Part shown: positions 7,551 to 17,265 of the stretch, in pieces
Layout of the letters: every line of letters begins with the position of its first letter
How positions within the stretch are numbered: the stretch's first letter is position 1
NCBI GenBank assembly: GCA_963823245.1
Contig: CAWGKQ010000006.1
Coordinates: forward strand, 135,828 to 199,827
Direction: 5' to 3'
Length of the DNA stretch: 64,000 nucleotides
Source of the DNA: JAWVFM01 sp963823245
Lineage (GTDB): Bacteria; Actinomycetota; Thermoleophilia; Solirubrobacterales; 70-9
The notes under the pieces: model-generated
What the model was told of the DNA's origin: nothing
The model's input: only the letters and a program-made list of their open reading frames with translations
Databases searched by the model: none
Program-made: the position numbers and the translations under genes

Positions 7551-10106
7551 ATGGTCGCACCCGCGCCAACGTTCACGCTCGCCCCGTATGACTATTCCGA
7601 GGCCCGGGCACTCGAGCACGAGCTCGGGGTCCCCGAGCCGGTGGCCGTGGCGCTCGTGCGACGCGGATACCGGACCCCGGCCGAGGCAACGGCGTTCCTC
7701 GAGGCGAGCGACACCCACGACCCCTTCGACCTTCAGGGGATGCCCGAGGCCGTGGAGCGGATTCGCGCTGCGGTCGCCGCAGGGCGCCGGATCACCGTGC
7801 ACGGCGACTACGACGTCGACGGGACGATGGCGACGGCGATCAGCGTCAGGGCGCTCCGGGAGCTCGGCGCCGACGTCGATTGGTACATCCCCTCGAGGCT
7901 CGAGGACGGGTATGGGCTGACCACGGCATCGGTGGAGCGCCTCGTCTCGCGCGGCACTGGCCTCTTGATCACGGTCGATTGTGGGATCGGTTGCCCCGCG
8001 GAGGTCGCCGCAGCGCACGCGGCCGGCCTGGACGTGATCGTCACCGATCACCACGAGCCGCCCGAGGCGTTGCCTCGCTGCCCGATCCTCCATCCGCGCG
8101 TCTCGGCCTACCCGTGTCCCGACCTGTGCGCGACGGGGGTCGCCTACAAGCTGGCGTGTGCGCTTCGGGGCGAGGTGGAAGCGGCGACGGACCTCGACAT
8201 CGTCGCCCTTGCCACGGTGGCCGACCTCGTGCCCCTGCGCGGCGAGAACCGAGCCCTCGTGCGACGGGGGCTCGAGGTCGCGCGGAGGGCGCTGCGCCCG
8301 GGCCTGCGCGCGCTCTGCGCAGCCGCCAAGGTCGAGCCCGGGAGGATCGACGAGGGAGACCTGGCCTTCCGGCTCGGCCCGCGGATCAATGCGGCCGGCA
8401 GGCTCTATCGGGCCGATGCGGCAGTCGAGCTGATGCTGACCGCGGACGAGGACCGTGCCGAGGCGATCGCGGCGGACCTCGATCGGGCCAACCGGGAGCG
8501 CCGCGACACCGAGCGCGAGGTCCTCGAGGCCGCGGAGCGCGCGCGGCGGGAGCTCGAGCCCGAGGTCGCCGAGGCGCCGGCATTGGTGCTGGCGGGCGAT
8601 GGCTGGCATCCGGGGGTCGTGGGCATCGTCGCGTCGAGAATGGCCGAGCGCCATCTCGTTCCCGCGATCCTGATCGGCTTCAACGCTGACGGCACCGGCC
8701 GGGGCTCGGGCCGAAGCGTCCCGGGCTTCGACCTGCTCGAGGCATTGCGGGCATGCGACGAACACCTCGTCCGTTACGGGGGCCACCGCGCCGCGGCTGG
8801 ACTCGAGATCCACGCCTCGCGCCTCGCCGAGTTCCGGCGCACGTTCGGCGAGCGCGCCAGGGAGGCCATGGGCAAGGTCCCGCCCGCGCCGGTCGAGGCC
8901 ATCGATGCGGTGGTGGGATGCGAGAGCCTCGGGCTCGACGTCGCGCGCCAACTCGGGCGCCTCGGCCCGTTCGGGAACGGCAACCCCGAGGTGCGGCTCC
9001 TGGTGCCGGGTGCTCGCCTGGCAGACGTCCGCCCGATGGGGAGCGGGGAGCGCCACGCTCGCTTCACGCTCGCCAACGGCTCGCGGCGGGCGCTTGGAGT
9101 GGCGTTCGATGCGAACGGCGAGCTGACTGCGGCCGCGAGCGCGGAGGGCGACCTGGACGTGTCGGTCGGGCTCGAGGTGAACCATTGGAACGGGGCGGTC
9201 GAGCCCCGCGTGCTTCTTGGGCGGATCTACGAGCCCCGCGACGTGATCGAGGCCGGGGTCGAGCTCGAGCGCCCCACCGACGAGGAGTGGTGGGCCCGCG
9301 CGGAGCTCGAGGCCGAGGCCCCGGCCGGTGGCTGGCCGAGCATCGACGCGGCCGTGGCATCCGACGCGCGCCGCGAGGTCGTGGACCGCCGCGGAAACGC
9401 CGGCGTCGCGGGCGTGGCCGCGCTCGCCTCGGCCGGCGACCCCGTGCTCGTGGTGGCGTGCGATGCCACAAGGCGCCGCGACCTCGTCGAGCACGCCGCG
9501 GCTCCTCACCGCTTCGGCGGTGGCCAGCTCGCCCTGGTTTCCTCGCGCCTTGCGGAGGCCGCCATCGCCCGCGAGGCCGATGCCGTGCTGACCGACGGAG
9601 GCCTCGCCCTCTGTGACTGGTCCGCGCTGGCGCGAGACCCCGGCCTCGCCCCGCGCTTCGTTCATCTGGTGGCGATCGACCCGCCGCCGGCGACCGCCTT
9701 CGAGCGCCTCATCGCGGGTGGCGGCGGCTTCCTGCACCTCCTGTGGAGCGACGCCCACATCGACCTCTCCTCTCGCGCGTTCGAGGCCGAGTGGCCGACC
9801 CGGGCGGTTCTCGCCGCCGTCTATCGCGCGCTGCGCGACGCCGCCGATGGCGACCGCATCGATCCAGGCGTGGCTCGGGCGGCGCTCAGTGGGCCGGGAC
9901 CGCACGAGCGCGCACCCGAGGCCGCCGGGCGATGCCTGCGCGTTTTGCGCGAGATCGGCGCGGTCACGCATGCGAAGCCGCACGAACCGGGGCTCCGCGT
10001 CGTATCCTCGGATGTGAGCGAGCTCGAGCGCTCGCCGTCTTTCGCGGCGTACCGGGCGCGCTCGCAGGAGGGGATCCGATTCCTGAGCCGACGACAAGCG
10101 AGCTGA
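7551..10106 (+). CDS. recJ: Single-stranded-DNA-specific exonuclease RecJ
   Basis: RecJ digests single-stranded DNA 5' to 3' in RecF-pathway recombination and in base-excision and mismatch repair. The 851-residue protein has the DHH motifs VHGDYDVDGTMATA, TVDCGIG and VTDHHEP, and the DHHA1 motif RYGGHRAAAGLEI, followed by an OB-like domain. All metal-binding Asp/His residues are present. It is longer than E. coli RecJ (577 residues): roughly residues 570-851 form an extra C-terminal region that no motif identifies. The ATG at 7551 follows a divergent gap with osmC. Confidence 0.93.
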   Translation: MVAPAPTFTLAPYDYSEARALEHELGVPEPVAVALVRRGYRTPAEATAFLEASDTHDPFDLQGMPEAVERIRAAVAAGRRITVHGDYDVDGTMATAISVRALRELGADVDWYIPSRLEDGYGLTTASVERLVSRGTGLLITVDCGIGCPAEVAAAHAAGLDVIVTDHHEPPEALPRCPILHPRVSAYPCPDLCATGVAYKLACALRGEVEAATDLDIVALATVADLVPLRGENRALVRRGLEVARRALRPGLRALCAAAKVEPGRIDEGDLAFRLGPRINAAGRLYRADAAVELMLTADEDRAEAIAADLDRANRERRDTEREVLEAAERARRELEPEVAEAPALVLAGDGWHPGVVGIVASRMAERHLVPAILIGFNADGTGRGSGRSVPGFDLLEALRACDEHLVRYGGHRAAAGLEIHASRLAEFRRTFGERAREAMGKVPPAPVEAIDAVVGCESLGLDVARQLGRLGPFGNGNPEVRLLVPGARLADVRPMGSGERHARFTLANGSRRALGVAFDANGELTAAASAEGDLDVSVGLEVNHWNGAVEPRVLLGRIYEPRDVIEAGVELERPTDEEWWARAELEAEAPAGGWPSIDAAVASDARREVVDRRGNAGVAGVAALASAGDPVLVVACDATRRRDLVEHAAAPHRFGGGQLALVSSRLAEAAIAREADAVLTDGGLALCDWSALARDPGLAPRFVHLVAIDPPPATAFERLIAGGGGFLHLLWSDAHIDLSSRAFEAEWPTRAVLAAVYRALRDAADGDRIDPGVARAALSGPGPHERAPEAAGRCLRVLREIGAVTHAKPHEPGLRVVSSDVSELERSPSFAAYRARSQEGIRFLSRRQAS

Positions 10107-10120
10107 AGCCGAGGCGGGCC

Positions 10121-12442
10121 GTGGCGCCCGCCGCCGGCGAGGACCGGAACGGGCACACGCGCGTTGGCGCTCATCATGGGGCCGCCGGCACGGCGCCGGT
10201 GAGCGAGATCACCCGGGAGCTCGGCGCCGACGAGCGCGCGCTCCTAGGCGACCTGCTGGCGGTCATAGCCGAGCACAGCGCCAACGGAGGTGGGGGCGTC
10301 GATCGCGAGACGGTGGAGAGAGCGTTCGCGTTCGCCTGCGATCGGCATGCCGACCAACAGCGCCGCTCCGGCGAGGACTTCATCACGCACCCCGTCGAGG
10401 TGGCGAAGATCTGCGCAGGCCTTCGGCTCGACACGGAGACGCTCGGCGCTGCGCTCCTCCACGACACGGTCGAGGACACGAGCGCGAGCCTCGACGAGGT
10501 GTCCGAGAAGTTCGGCGAGCAGATCGCGACGCTCGTCGACGGCGTCACCAAGCTCACCGGGATCACGTTCCAGAGCCGCGACGAGAAGCAGGCCGAGAAC
10601 TACCGCAAGATGATGGTGGCGATGGCCACGGATGTCCGGGTCATCCTCATCAAGCTCGCCGACCGTCTGCACAACATGCGCACGCTCTCGGCCCTCCCGA
10701 AGCAGAAGCAGATCGAGAAGGCTCGCGAGACCCTCGAGATCTACGCGCCGCTCGCTCACAGGCTCGGGATCCACGCCATCAAATGGGAGCTCGAGGACCT
10801 CGCCTTCCAGCGGCTTCACCCGCGCAAGTACGACGAGATCAAGAAGCTCGTGGCCCAGCAGCGAGCCGAGCGCGAGCGCTACGTCTCCGAGGCCGGCGAC
10901 TTCCTCGTCGCCGAGCTCGCAAAGGTCGGCATCGAGGCGGACATCTCGGGCCGCGCCAAGCACTTCTACTCCATCTACTCGAAGATGACCAAGAAGGGCC
11001 GCGAGTTCAACGAGATCTACGACCTCACCGCGATGCGCGTGATCGTCGGCTCGGTCAAGGACTGCTACGGGGCGATCGGCGTGATCCACTCGCTCTGGAA
11101 GCCGCTGCCGGGCCGCTTCAAGGACTTCATCGCGACGCCGAAGCTCAACCTCTATCAGGCGCTCCACACCACGGTCATCGGGCCCGAGGGGCGCCCGCTC
11201 GAGATCCAGGTCCGCACCGTGGAGATGCACGACCTCGCCGAGTATGGCATCGCGGCGCACGTCATCTACAAGGAGGGCGGCCGCGCGCAGCTGAAGGCCG
11301 AGCCCGGGCGCGAGGGAATGACCTGGCTGCGCCAGCTCGTCGAGGCGGACTCCGACCAGGACCCGACCGAGTTCCTGGAGCAGCTCAAGGTCGACCTCTT
11401 CGAGGACGAGGTGTTCGTCTTCACGCCGCGCGGCGAGGTGAAGAACCTCTCCGCCGGTTCGACGCCCCTCGACTTCGCCTACGCGGTCCACACCGACGTC
11501 GGGCACCGCTGCGTCGGCGCGAAGGTCAACGGCAAGATCGTTCCGCTCCACTACCAGCTCCGCTCGGGCGACATCGTCGAGATCCTCACCGCGAAGCAGG
11601 AACGCGGCCCCTCGCGCGATTGGCTCTCGGTGGTCCGCACGACGCGGGCGCGGAACAAGATCCGCGCCTTCCTCACCCGCGAGCGGCGCGAGGGCGCCGA
11701 GCGGCGAGGGCGCGAGGAGCTTCAGCGGGAGCTGAAGAAGCGCGGCCTGCCACCGCAGCGCATCGCCGGTTCGCCGCTGCTCGCGGACGTGACCCGCGAG
11801 ATGGGCTTCCGCAAGGCGGACGACTTCTACATCGCCCTCGGCCAGGGAAAGATCTCCAGCAAGACCGCTGTCAACAAGGTCATGCAGCGCCTCAAGCAGG
11901 GCGAGGCGGTGGCCGGCGACGAGACCGAGTCGCGTCTCGAGGGGGTTCTCGAGGGCCGGGACGAGCGGCAGCGGCGAACCCAGGACGCCTCGACCTACGG
12001 CATCAGCGTCAAGGGAGTCGACGACGTCGTGGTGCGGCTGGCGAAGTGCTGCCGCCCCGTGCCCGGTGACGAGATCGTCGGCTATGTCTCGCTGGGCCGG
12101 GGGATCACGATCCATCGCGAGGACTGCCGCAACGTGGAGGCGCTCAAGAAGGCGCCGGAGCGATTCACGGACGTCTCGTGGGACGGAGCCAACATCACGA
12201 GCTACCGCGTCGAGCTCCAGGTCGACGCCTACGATCGCACGCGGCTCTTGGAGGACCTATCTCGCACCTTCTCGGAAGCCGGGGTGAACATCCTCGAGGC
12301 TCGCTGCACCACGAAGCACCCGATGGTCAGGAACCGCTTCGTCGTCGAGGTCGGCGACACCGATCAGCTGCGGCACTGCATCGCCCGCCTGCGGCACCTC
12401 GACTCGGTCTTCGACGCCTATCGCGTGACGCCCACCGAGTAG
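10121..12442 (+). CDS. rel: Bifunctional (p)ppGpp synthetase/hydrolase (Rel/SpoT)
   Basis: This enzyme makes and degrades the stringent-response alarmone (p)ppGpp. The 773-residue protein has the full domain order: HD hydrolase (DFITHPVEVAKI and ALLHDTVEDT), synthetase (YSIYSKM, RFKDFIATPK, LEIQVRTVEMHDLAEYG), TGS (EVFVFTPRGEVKNL), a helical/CRCP region with KCCRPVPGDEIVGY, and a C-terminal ACT domain. The RFKD sequence fits the RXKD pattern of bifunctional enzymes rather than the EXDD of RelA-only synthetases. GTG 10121, 14 bases after recJ, is used; GTG 10200 is a credible alternative that loses a variable leader. Confidence 0.93.
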   Translation: MAPAAGEDRNGHTRVGAHHGAAGTAPVSEITRELGADERALLGDLLAVIAEHSANGGGGVDRETVERAFAFACDRHADQQRRSGEDFITHPVEVAKICAGLRLDTETLGAALLHDTVEDTSASLDEVSEKFGEQIATLVDGVTKLTGITFQSRDEKQAENYRKMMVAMATDVRVILIKLADRLHNMRTLSALPKQKQIEKARETLEIYAPLAHRLGIHAIKWELEDLAFQRLHPRKYDEIKKLVAQQRAERERYVSEAGDFLVAELAKVGIEADISGRAKHFYSIYSKMTKKGREFNEIYDLTAMRVIVGSVKDCYGAIGVIHSLWKPLPGRFKDFIATPKLNLYQALHTTVIGPEGRPLEIQVRTVEMHDLAEYGIAAHVIYKEGGRAQLKAEPGREGMTWLRQLVEADSDQDPTEFLEQLKVDLFEDEVFVFTPRGEVKNLSAGSTPLDFAYAVHTDVGHRCVGAKVNGKIVPLHYQLRSGDIVEILTAKQERGPSRDWLSVVRTTRARNKIRAFLTRERREGAERRGREELQRELKKRGLPPQRIAGSPLLADVTREMGFRKADDFYIALGQGKISSKTAVNKVMQRLKQGEAVAGDETESRLEGVLEGRDERQRRTQDASTYGISVKGVDDVVVRLAKCCRPVPGDEIVGYVSLGRGITIHREDCRNVEALKKAPERFTDVSWDGANITSYRVELQVDAYDRTRLLEDLSRTFSEAGVNILEARCTTKHPMVRNRFVVEVGDTDQLRHCIARLRHLDSVFDAYRVTPTE

Positions 12443-12445
12443 CCG

Positions 12446-12872
12446 CTAGCGCGCGAGCGCGCTTCCGGATCGCCTCGGCGGCCGACGCCGCCTCATCCTC
12501 GGCCTCGTACTTCCGCCGCGGCCAGAAGAAGCCGCGCAGGCCGTCCTTGCGGTTTCGCGGAACCACGTGGACGTGGAGGTGCGGCACCGATTGGCTGACC
12601 ACGTTGTTATTGGCGACGAACGCCCCCTCGGCGCCCATCGCCTCGCGCACCGCCGAGGCGAGCGTGCGAGCGTTCGCGAACAGCGGGCCGACGAGGTCCT
12701 CCGGGAGGTCCCAGATCGCCTCGTGGTGGTCGCGGGGCACGAGCAGCGTGTGGCCGTGGAAGAGCGGGCGGTTGTCGAGGAAGGCGAGCGTGAGCTCGTC
12801 CTCGAAGACGACGTGCGCCGCCGTCTCGCCGGCGACGATGGCGCAGAAGGCGCAGTCGGGGCTACGAGACAA
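12446..12872 (-). CDS. HIT-family nucleotide hydrolase (probable frameshift near the end)
   Basis: HIT proteins split nucleoside phosphoramidates or dinucleoside polyphosphates. The catalytic motif PHLHVHVVPR is intact, and the N-terminus SPDCAFCAIVAGE carries the CxxC typical of HINT-type members. A TTG at 12872 overlaps the stop of the lipid kinase. Near 12463 the frame continues past the expected end into antisense of the rel gene. Removing one base gives AEAIRKALAR and a TAG at 12446, right beside the rel stop. About 141 residues would result, normal for the family. A one-base indel is therefore likely. Confidence 0.75.
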
Positions 12873-13875
12873 CCGTGAGCGCGCCCGGCTCGATGCCGAG
12901 CTCGACCTCGGTGTGCTCGCCGATGTAATCGCCATCGACCTCGACCGGGAACCGGCGACGCTCGCCGTCGGCCCCGGTCGATAGGGCCGTGATCCGGGCC
13001 TCGGTGACACCCTCGAAATGGTTGATCTGCCGGTGGCTCGATGTGCGCAGGCGCTCGCTCAGGACCCGCGCCGCGATCGTCGGCATGTCGCGCTGCGCCG
13101 CGCGCCGGAGCATTGCGATCGACAGCGTCCCGCTGTCGAGGCGCACTCCGTCGCAGACCCGAAGCGGCTGGTTCCCGAAGTACGTGTAGGGGTCGGAGTT
13201 CTGCGCGATTGCCGTGATGCCCTCCGCGTTTCCTCCCTCGGCCTCGAGCCGCATGACCACCGGGTCGCGAAGGTAGCGGCGGTAGAAGCCGGCCACCGCG
13301 GCGTAGGTGTAGAACCAGCGGCCGGCGCGTGCCTTGAGCTTCGGGTGGGAGTCGACGCGCTGCGCCGCAGTGGCGTCGAGGCCCGAGCCGCAGGCGAAGA
13401 CGAAGCGGCGGCCGTTGGCGACTCCGAGGTCGACCTTCCGCGGGTGGAAGTCGTCGGCCAGCGCGAGGAGATGCTCGGTCGCGTCGACGACGTCGTTGGG
13501 GATCCCGAGCGTTCGGCAGACCACGTTGGTCGACCCACCCGGAAGGACCGTGACCGGGATGTCGGTGCCGGCGACCCCGTTCGCGACCTCGTTGAGCGTC
13601 CCGTCGCCCCCGAATGCGACGACCACGTCGTACCCGCCGCCGCACGCCTCGCGCCCGATCTCCGTCGCGTGGCTTCTTGCCTCGGTCATGACCGCCTCGA
13701 CCTCGTAGCGGCCCTGAAGGGCGTAGACGACGAGGTTCTTGAGGCGATCGGAGACCGTGGTTGCGTACGGGTTGACGATGACGAGCATCCGCTTCTTGCG
13801 CGGGCGCGCGGGTGCCTCGCTTCCCTTCGCCGCCGGCGCCGGGGGCGGCGGTGCCTCAATCGTCGCCGTCGACAT
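12862..13875 (-). CDS. Diacylglycerol kinase-family lipid kinase
   Basis: This family phosphorylates diacylglycerol, sphingosine-like lipids or related lipids at the membrane. The 337-residue protein has a Pro/Ala-rich N-terminus, then the DAGK catalytic domain with LVIVNPYA, the nucleotide motif VVAFGGDGTLNEVANG, and VLPGGSTNVVCRTLG. A C-terminal YegS/LCB5-type domain ends in EVDGDYIGEHTEVELG. The start is taken as the ATG at 13875 (MSTATIEAPP), which overlaps the end of the preceding metallo-hydrolase gene; an ATG at 13887 is possible. The exact lipid substrate cannot be told. Confidence 0.88.
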   Translation of the reverse strand: MSTATIEAPPPPAPAAKGSEAPARPRKKRMLVIVNPYATTVSDRLKNLVVYALQGRYEVEAVMTEARSHATEIGREACGGGYDVVVAFGGDGTLNEVANGVAGTDIPVTVLPGGSTNVVCRTLGIPNDVVDATEHLLALADDFHPRKVDLGVANGRRFVFACGSGLDATAAQRVDSHPKLKARAGRWFYTYAAVAGFYRRYLRDPVVMRLEAEGGNAEGITAIAQNSDPYTYFGNQPLRVCDGVRLDSGTLSIAMLRRAAQRDMPTIAARVLSERLRTSSHRQINHFEGVTEARITALSTGADGERRRFPVEVDGDYIGEHTEVELGIEPGALTVVS

Positions 13876-14887
13876 CCTGACTCCCATTCTCCCCGCTGGC
13901 TGCGAATCGAACCACCTCGCCGTCGTCGATCTCCTCGGCGCGGCCATCGGCGATGAGCAGGTCGAGGTGCCCGATGACCTCGGAGAGCGTGAGGAAGGCC
14001 TGCGTCACGGCGACGTTGCCCCACAGCTCCTGCGCGATCTCGTACGCGCTCAGCGGGCGCTCGGCGATCAGGTCGCGAATCTTCTCGGCACGCTGAACGC
14101 GCTTGGCCAGCCGCTCGTCGATCAGCGCCCGATGGTCGGTGATGGCCTCGCCGTGACCCGAGAGGACGACCTCCGCGGGCAACTCGCGCGTTCGCCGCAT
14201 CGATTCGATGTATGCGATCAGCGCCTTCGGCCGCTCCTCGGACCCGTCCGGCGGGCGCGTGATCAGGGCGTTGGAGGAGATGTGAGCGATCAGGTGGTCG
14301 GCGGCGAGAAGGATGCGTCGCTCGGAGTCCCAGAGGAGCGTGTCGGTTGGGGAGTGGCCCGGGCGGTGCTGGACCTCGAGCGCGCGATCCCGCAGCCGGA
14401 GCTCCTCGCCGTCGCGAAGCGGGCGGGTGACGTCGGTGCGCGCCCCCCAAGCCCGGAAGCTTCGCGAGACGCTACGCAGGGCGATGACGACGTCCTCCGG
14501 AATCCCGTGCTTGAGCATCAGGCCGGCGGCGAACCGGTCGTCGCCCTCCGCGTCCTCGCCGAAGTTCTCTATGAACGGCACCGCGGCCTCGATCGCCGCG
14601 ACGTCCGCGCCCGAACGCGCGGCGATGATCTCCACCAGACCGAGGTGGTCGATGTGCTGGTGGGTGAGGATCACGAGCTCGAGGTCCTCGATCGAGCGGC
14701 CCAGATCCGCGAGCTGATGCTCCAGCTCGTCCAGCGCCTTGCCGGAGTTCGGCCCCGTGTCGACAAGGGTCAGGGGCTCGTCCTCGATCAGATAGCAGTT
14801 GACGCGCCCGACGGCGAACGGGGTCGGGATCCGGAGTTGGTGGATGCCCGCCTCACGCGCCCGCTCGAGCGCCTCCTCCGGGCTCAC
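13856..14887 (-). CDS. Metallo-beta-lactamase fold hydrolase (LACTB2-like)
   Basis: The 343-residue protein has the zinc-binding THQHIDHLG motif (HxHxDH), a later His in QHRPGHSPTD, and LLAADHL and LSGHGEAI for the remaining metal ligands. A C-terminal winged-helix-like segment (RAEKIRDLIAERPLSAYEIAQ) is seen in LACTB2-type hydrolases, some of which act on RNA or thioesters. Its GTG start overlaps the stop of the phosphomannomutase gene as GTGA, so it sits in a reverse-strand operon. The substrate is unknown. Confidence 0.85.
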   Translation of the reverse strand: MSPEEALERAREAGIHQLRIPTPFAVGRVNCYLIEDEPLTLVDTGPNSGKALDELEHQLADLGRSIEDLELVILTHQHIDHLGLVEIIAARSGADVAAIEAAVPFIENFGEDAEGDDRFAAGLMLKHGIPEDVVIALRSVSRSFRAWGARTDVTRPLRDGEELRLRDRALEVQHRPGHSPTDTLLWDSERRILLAADHLIAHISSNALITRPPDGSEERPKALIAYIESMRRTRELPAEVVLSGHGEAITDHRALIDERLAKRVQRAEKIRDLIAERPLSAYEIAQELWGNVAVTQAFLTLSEVIGHLDLLIADGRAEEIDDGEVVRFAASGENGSQDVDGDD

Positions 14888-16257
14888 GAGCGAATCAGCT
14901 CGAGCACCTCGTCGCGCTTTCGCTCCATGTCCTTGCGCGCGACGAGCGATTCGAGGTTTAGGCGCAGAAGCGGCTCGGTGTTCGACGGGCGCACGTTGAA
15001 GTGCCAGTTCGCGTAGTCGACCGACACGCCGTCGAGCCAGCTCACCTCGGCGTCCGAATAGCGCTCGGCGATCTCCTTCATCTTCGCCTCCTGGTCGGCC
15101 ACCTCGGAGTTGATCTCGCCCGAGATGAAGTAGCGGGAGCGAAACTCGCCCACGAGGTCCGAGAGCGGACGGCCCTCCACGGACAGGAGCTCGAGGACCA
15201 GCAGCGCGGGGATCGTCCCCGAGTCGGCGCACCAGAAGTCGCGGAAGTAGTAGTGGCCCGACACCTCCCCCGCGAATGCCGCGTCGTGCTCGCGCATCGC
15301 CCGTTTCATGAATGCGTGGCCGACCCGGGCCATCACCGCGGTGCCGCCGCGCTTCGCGACGACGTCGGGAACCGCTCGGCTCGCGCGAACGTCGTAGAGG
15401 ATCGTGACCCCGGGCTGTTTCGCGAGAACCCGTTCGGCCAGGAGGGCCGTGAGGAAGTCGCCATCGACGAACTCGCCTGCGTTGTCGATGAAGAAGCAGC
15501 GGTCCGCGTCGCCGTCCCAGGCGATGCCCAGGTCGGCCGCCTCCGAGCGGACGCGCTCGATGATGAATTCGCGGTTCTCGGGTAGCAGAGGGTTCGGCTC
15601 GTGATCAGGGAACTCGCCGTCGGGCACCCAGTAGGTGGTGACCGGGTCGAGCCCGAGCCGTTCGAGCAGCGGGCCGACCATCGGGCCCGCCATGCCGTTC
15701 CCGCCGTCGACGACCAGGCCCAGTGGCTTCACGGCGTCGGCATCGATGAGCGAGAGCGCGTGGCGCTGGAAGTCCTCGTAGATGTCGACCTCTTCGACCG
15801 ATCCGCCTCCGGGAGGCTCGGACATGCCCGCCTCGATCTCGGTGCGGATCTGCGTGATCCCCGTTTCGCCGGAGAGGGCAAGGGCGCCCTCCCGGACGAG
15901 CTTCACACCGGTGTATGCCTTCGGGTTGTGGGAGGCCGTGACCATGGCCCCACCGTCGAGCTCGCGTGAGCCGACGAGGAAATAGAGCATTTCGGTGCCG
16001 ACCATCCCCGCGTCGATCACGACGCAGCCCTCGTCCACGAGGCCCTCCCTGAGGCGTCCCGCCATCTCGGGCGCCTGCAGTCGCATGTCGCGGCCGAGCC
16101 CGACGCGAAGCTCCGCGGCAGCCTTGCCGCGAAGCTCCGCGAGGACCCTCGCGAAGCCGCGGCCCACGAGGTAGGACGTCTCCCCGTCCATCTCGGAGCC
16201 ATAGAGGCCGCGGACGTCATAGGCCTTGAAGATCCCGGCCGGGAGGACGGCGCTCAC
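14884..16257 (-). CDS. manB: Phosphomannomutase/phosphoglucomutase
   Basis: This enzyme interconverts hexose 1- and 6-phosphates for GDP-mannose or glucose-1-phosphate supply. The 457-residue protein has all four signatures: N-terminal FKAYDVRGLYG, the phosphoserine loop VTASHNPKAYTGVKL, the metal-binding loop DGDADRCFFID, and the phosphate-binding RPSNTEPLLRL near the C-terminus. The GTG start overlaps the stop of the upstream HIT gene (GTGA). Specificity for mannose versus glucose cannot be decided by eye; ManB/PMM-PGM types look alike. Confidence 0.92.
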   Translation of the reverse strand: MSAVLPAGIFKAYDVRGLYGSEMDGETSYLVGRGFARVLAELRGKAAAELRVGLGRDMRLQAPEMAGRLREGLVDEGCVVIDAGMVGTEMLYFLVGSRELDGGAMVTASHNPKAYTGVKLVREGALALSGETGITQIRTEIEAGMSEPPGGGSVEEVDIYEDFQRHALSLIDADAVKPLGLVVDGGNGMAGPMVGPLLERLGLDPVTTYWVPDGEFPDHEPNPLLPENREFIIERVRSEAADLGIAWDGDADRCFFIDNAGEFVDGDFLTALLAERVLAKQPGVTILYDVRASRAVPDVVAKRGGTAVMARVGHAFMKRAMREHDAAFAGEVSGHYYFRDFWCADSGTIPALLVLELLSVEGRPLSDLVGEFRSRYFISGEINSEVADQEAKMKEIAERYSDAEVSWLDGVSVDYANWHFNVRPSNTEPLLRLNLESLVARKDMERKRDEVLELIRS

Positions 16258-16739
16258 TCGAACGCCCCCCGCAGGGCGTCGTAGGTCTGCTCGAGCGTCT
16301 GCGGCATCACGCGCGTGTCGGCGAGCACCGGCATGAAGTTGGTGTCACCGCCCCACCGCGGGACGACATGCATGTGGATGTGGTGCTCGACGCCGGCGCC
16401 GGCGACGCGGCCCTGGTTGAAGCCGACGTTGTAGCCGTGCGGCTCGTACTTGGACTCAAGGATCGAGATCGCGCGCTGCGCGAGGGCCATCATCTCGGCG
16501 ACGGTCTCGGGCGGAAGGTTCTGGATCGTGGCCAGGTGCTCGAACGGGGCCACCATCAGATGCCCGTTCGTGTACGGGTACTTGTTCAGGATCACGAAGC
16601 AGCGGTCGCCCCGATGGGCGATCAGCGAGGCCTCGTCGTCCCCTTCCTTCGGCTTGGCGCAGAAGATGCACTCATCTTCAGAGTCCTTCGACGCGTCCTT
16701 CACGTACTCGAGCCGCCAGGGTGCCCAGATCCGTTCCAC
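16254..16739 (-). CDS. HIT-domain protein, AP4A hydrolase/phosphorylase type
   Basis: The 161-residue protein starts MERIWAPWRLEYV and has a CIFC motif, then the catalytic HHIHMHVVPRW histidine triad. This arrangement is typical of actinobacterial HIT proteins related to Mycobacterium Rv2613c, an AP4A phosphorylase. It should break down diadenosine tetraphosphate, though this is from family knowledge. The GTG start at 16739 places the conserved ERIWAPWR at the N-terminus. It is the second HIT gene of this reverse-strand cluster and is coupled to manB through a GTGA overlap. Confidence 0.88.
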   Translation of the reverse strand: MERIWAPWRLEYVKDASKDSEDECIFCAKPKEGDDEASLIAHRGDRCFVILNKYPYTNGHLMVAPFEHLATIQNLPPETVAEMMALAQRAISILESKYEPHGYNVGFNQGRVAGAGVEHHIHMHVVPRWGGDTNFMPVLADTRVMPQTLEQTYDALRGAFE

Positions 16740-16791
16740 ACGGCCGCAGTCTTTCAGTTCGATCCGCTCGAGATCGAGTAACTCGCGGCCG

Positions 16792-17253
16792 CTACTCGCC
16801 CAACACCTTGATGATCAGGCGCTTCGGTCGCTGGCCGTCGAACTCCGCGTAGAAGACCTGCTGCCAGGGGCCTAGGTCGAGGCGCCCGCCGGTCACCGGG
16901 ATGATCGCCTGGTGGTGGACCAGGAGGTTCTTCAGGTGCGCGTCGCCGTTGTCCTCGCCGCCGCGGTGATGGCGGTAGTCCCCAGGGTCGGGCGAGAGCT
17001 CGCGTGCCACCTCGTTCGCCGGCTCCTTCCAGCTCGGCGGCGCGATCTTGTCGAGCCACTCGAGCGTGTCCTCGTGGAGCCCGGGCTCGTCGTCGTTGAC
17101 CCAGACGCCCGCGGTGATGTGCATCGCGGAGACGAGCGCCATGCCCTCGGCGATTCCCGCATCGTCGACGGCCGCCTGAACGTCCTCGGTGATCCGGACG
17201 AAGCTGCGCCGCTCGGGGATCTCGAACGTCTTGTAGACGGTGTGCGATTTCAT
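16792..17253 (-). CDS. yjbQ: YjbQ/UPF0047 family protein
   Basis: The 153-residue protein matches the YjbQ family in length and in its central signature: DYRHHRGGEDNGDAHLKN, followed by a conserved LDLGPWQQVFYAEFDG region. Members fold as compact trimers with a metal site made by the His/Asp cluster. Some have been reported to have weak thiamine-phosphate synthase activity, but the true role is not settled. The gene lies 52 bases upstream of the HIT gene and 12 bases downstream of corA, probably in one transcript. Confidence 0.9.
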   Translation of the reverse strand: MKSHTVYKTFEIPERRSFVRITEDVQAAVDDAGIAEGMALVSAMHITAGVWVNDDEPGLHEDTLEWLDKIAPPSWKEPANEVARELSPDPGDYRHHRGGEDNGDAHLKNLLVHHQAIIPVTGGRLDLGPWQQVFYAEFDGQRPKRLIIKVLGE

Positions 17254-17265
17254 TCCAGGGGCGAC

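Noticed and set aside
9743..10120. Extended N-terminus of the (p)ppGpp enzyme running back into recJ
   Set aside because: The extra residues are the recJ gene in another frame with Arg-rich nonsense; the family sequence begins after 10121.
13856..15232. Longer reading of the metallo-beta-lactamase gene from 15232
   Set aside because: The extra part is antisense to the phosphomannomutase gene and Arg-rich; the GTG at 14887 overlaps the manB stop and starts the conserved part.
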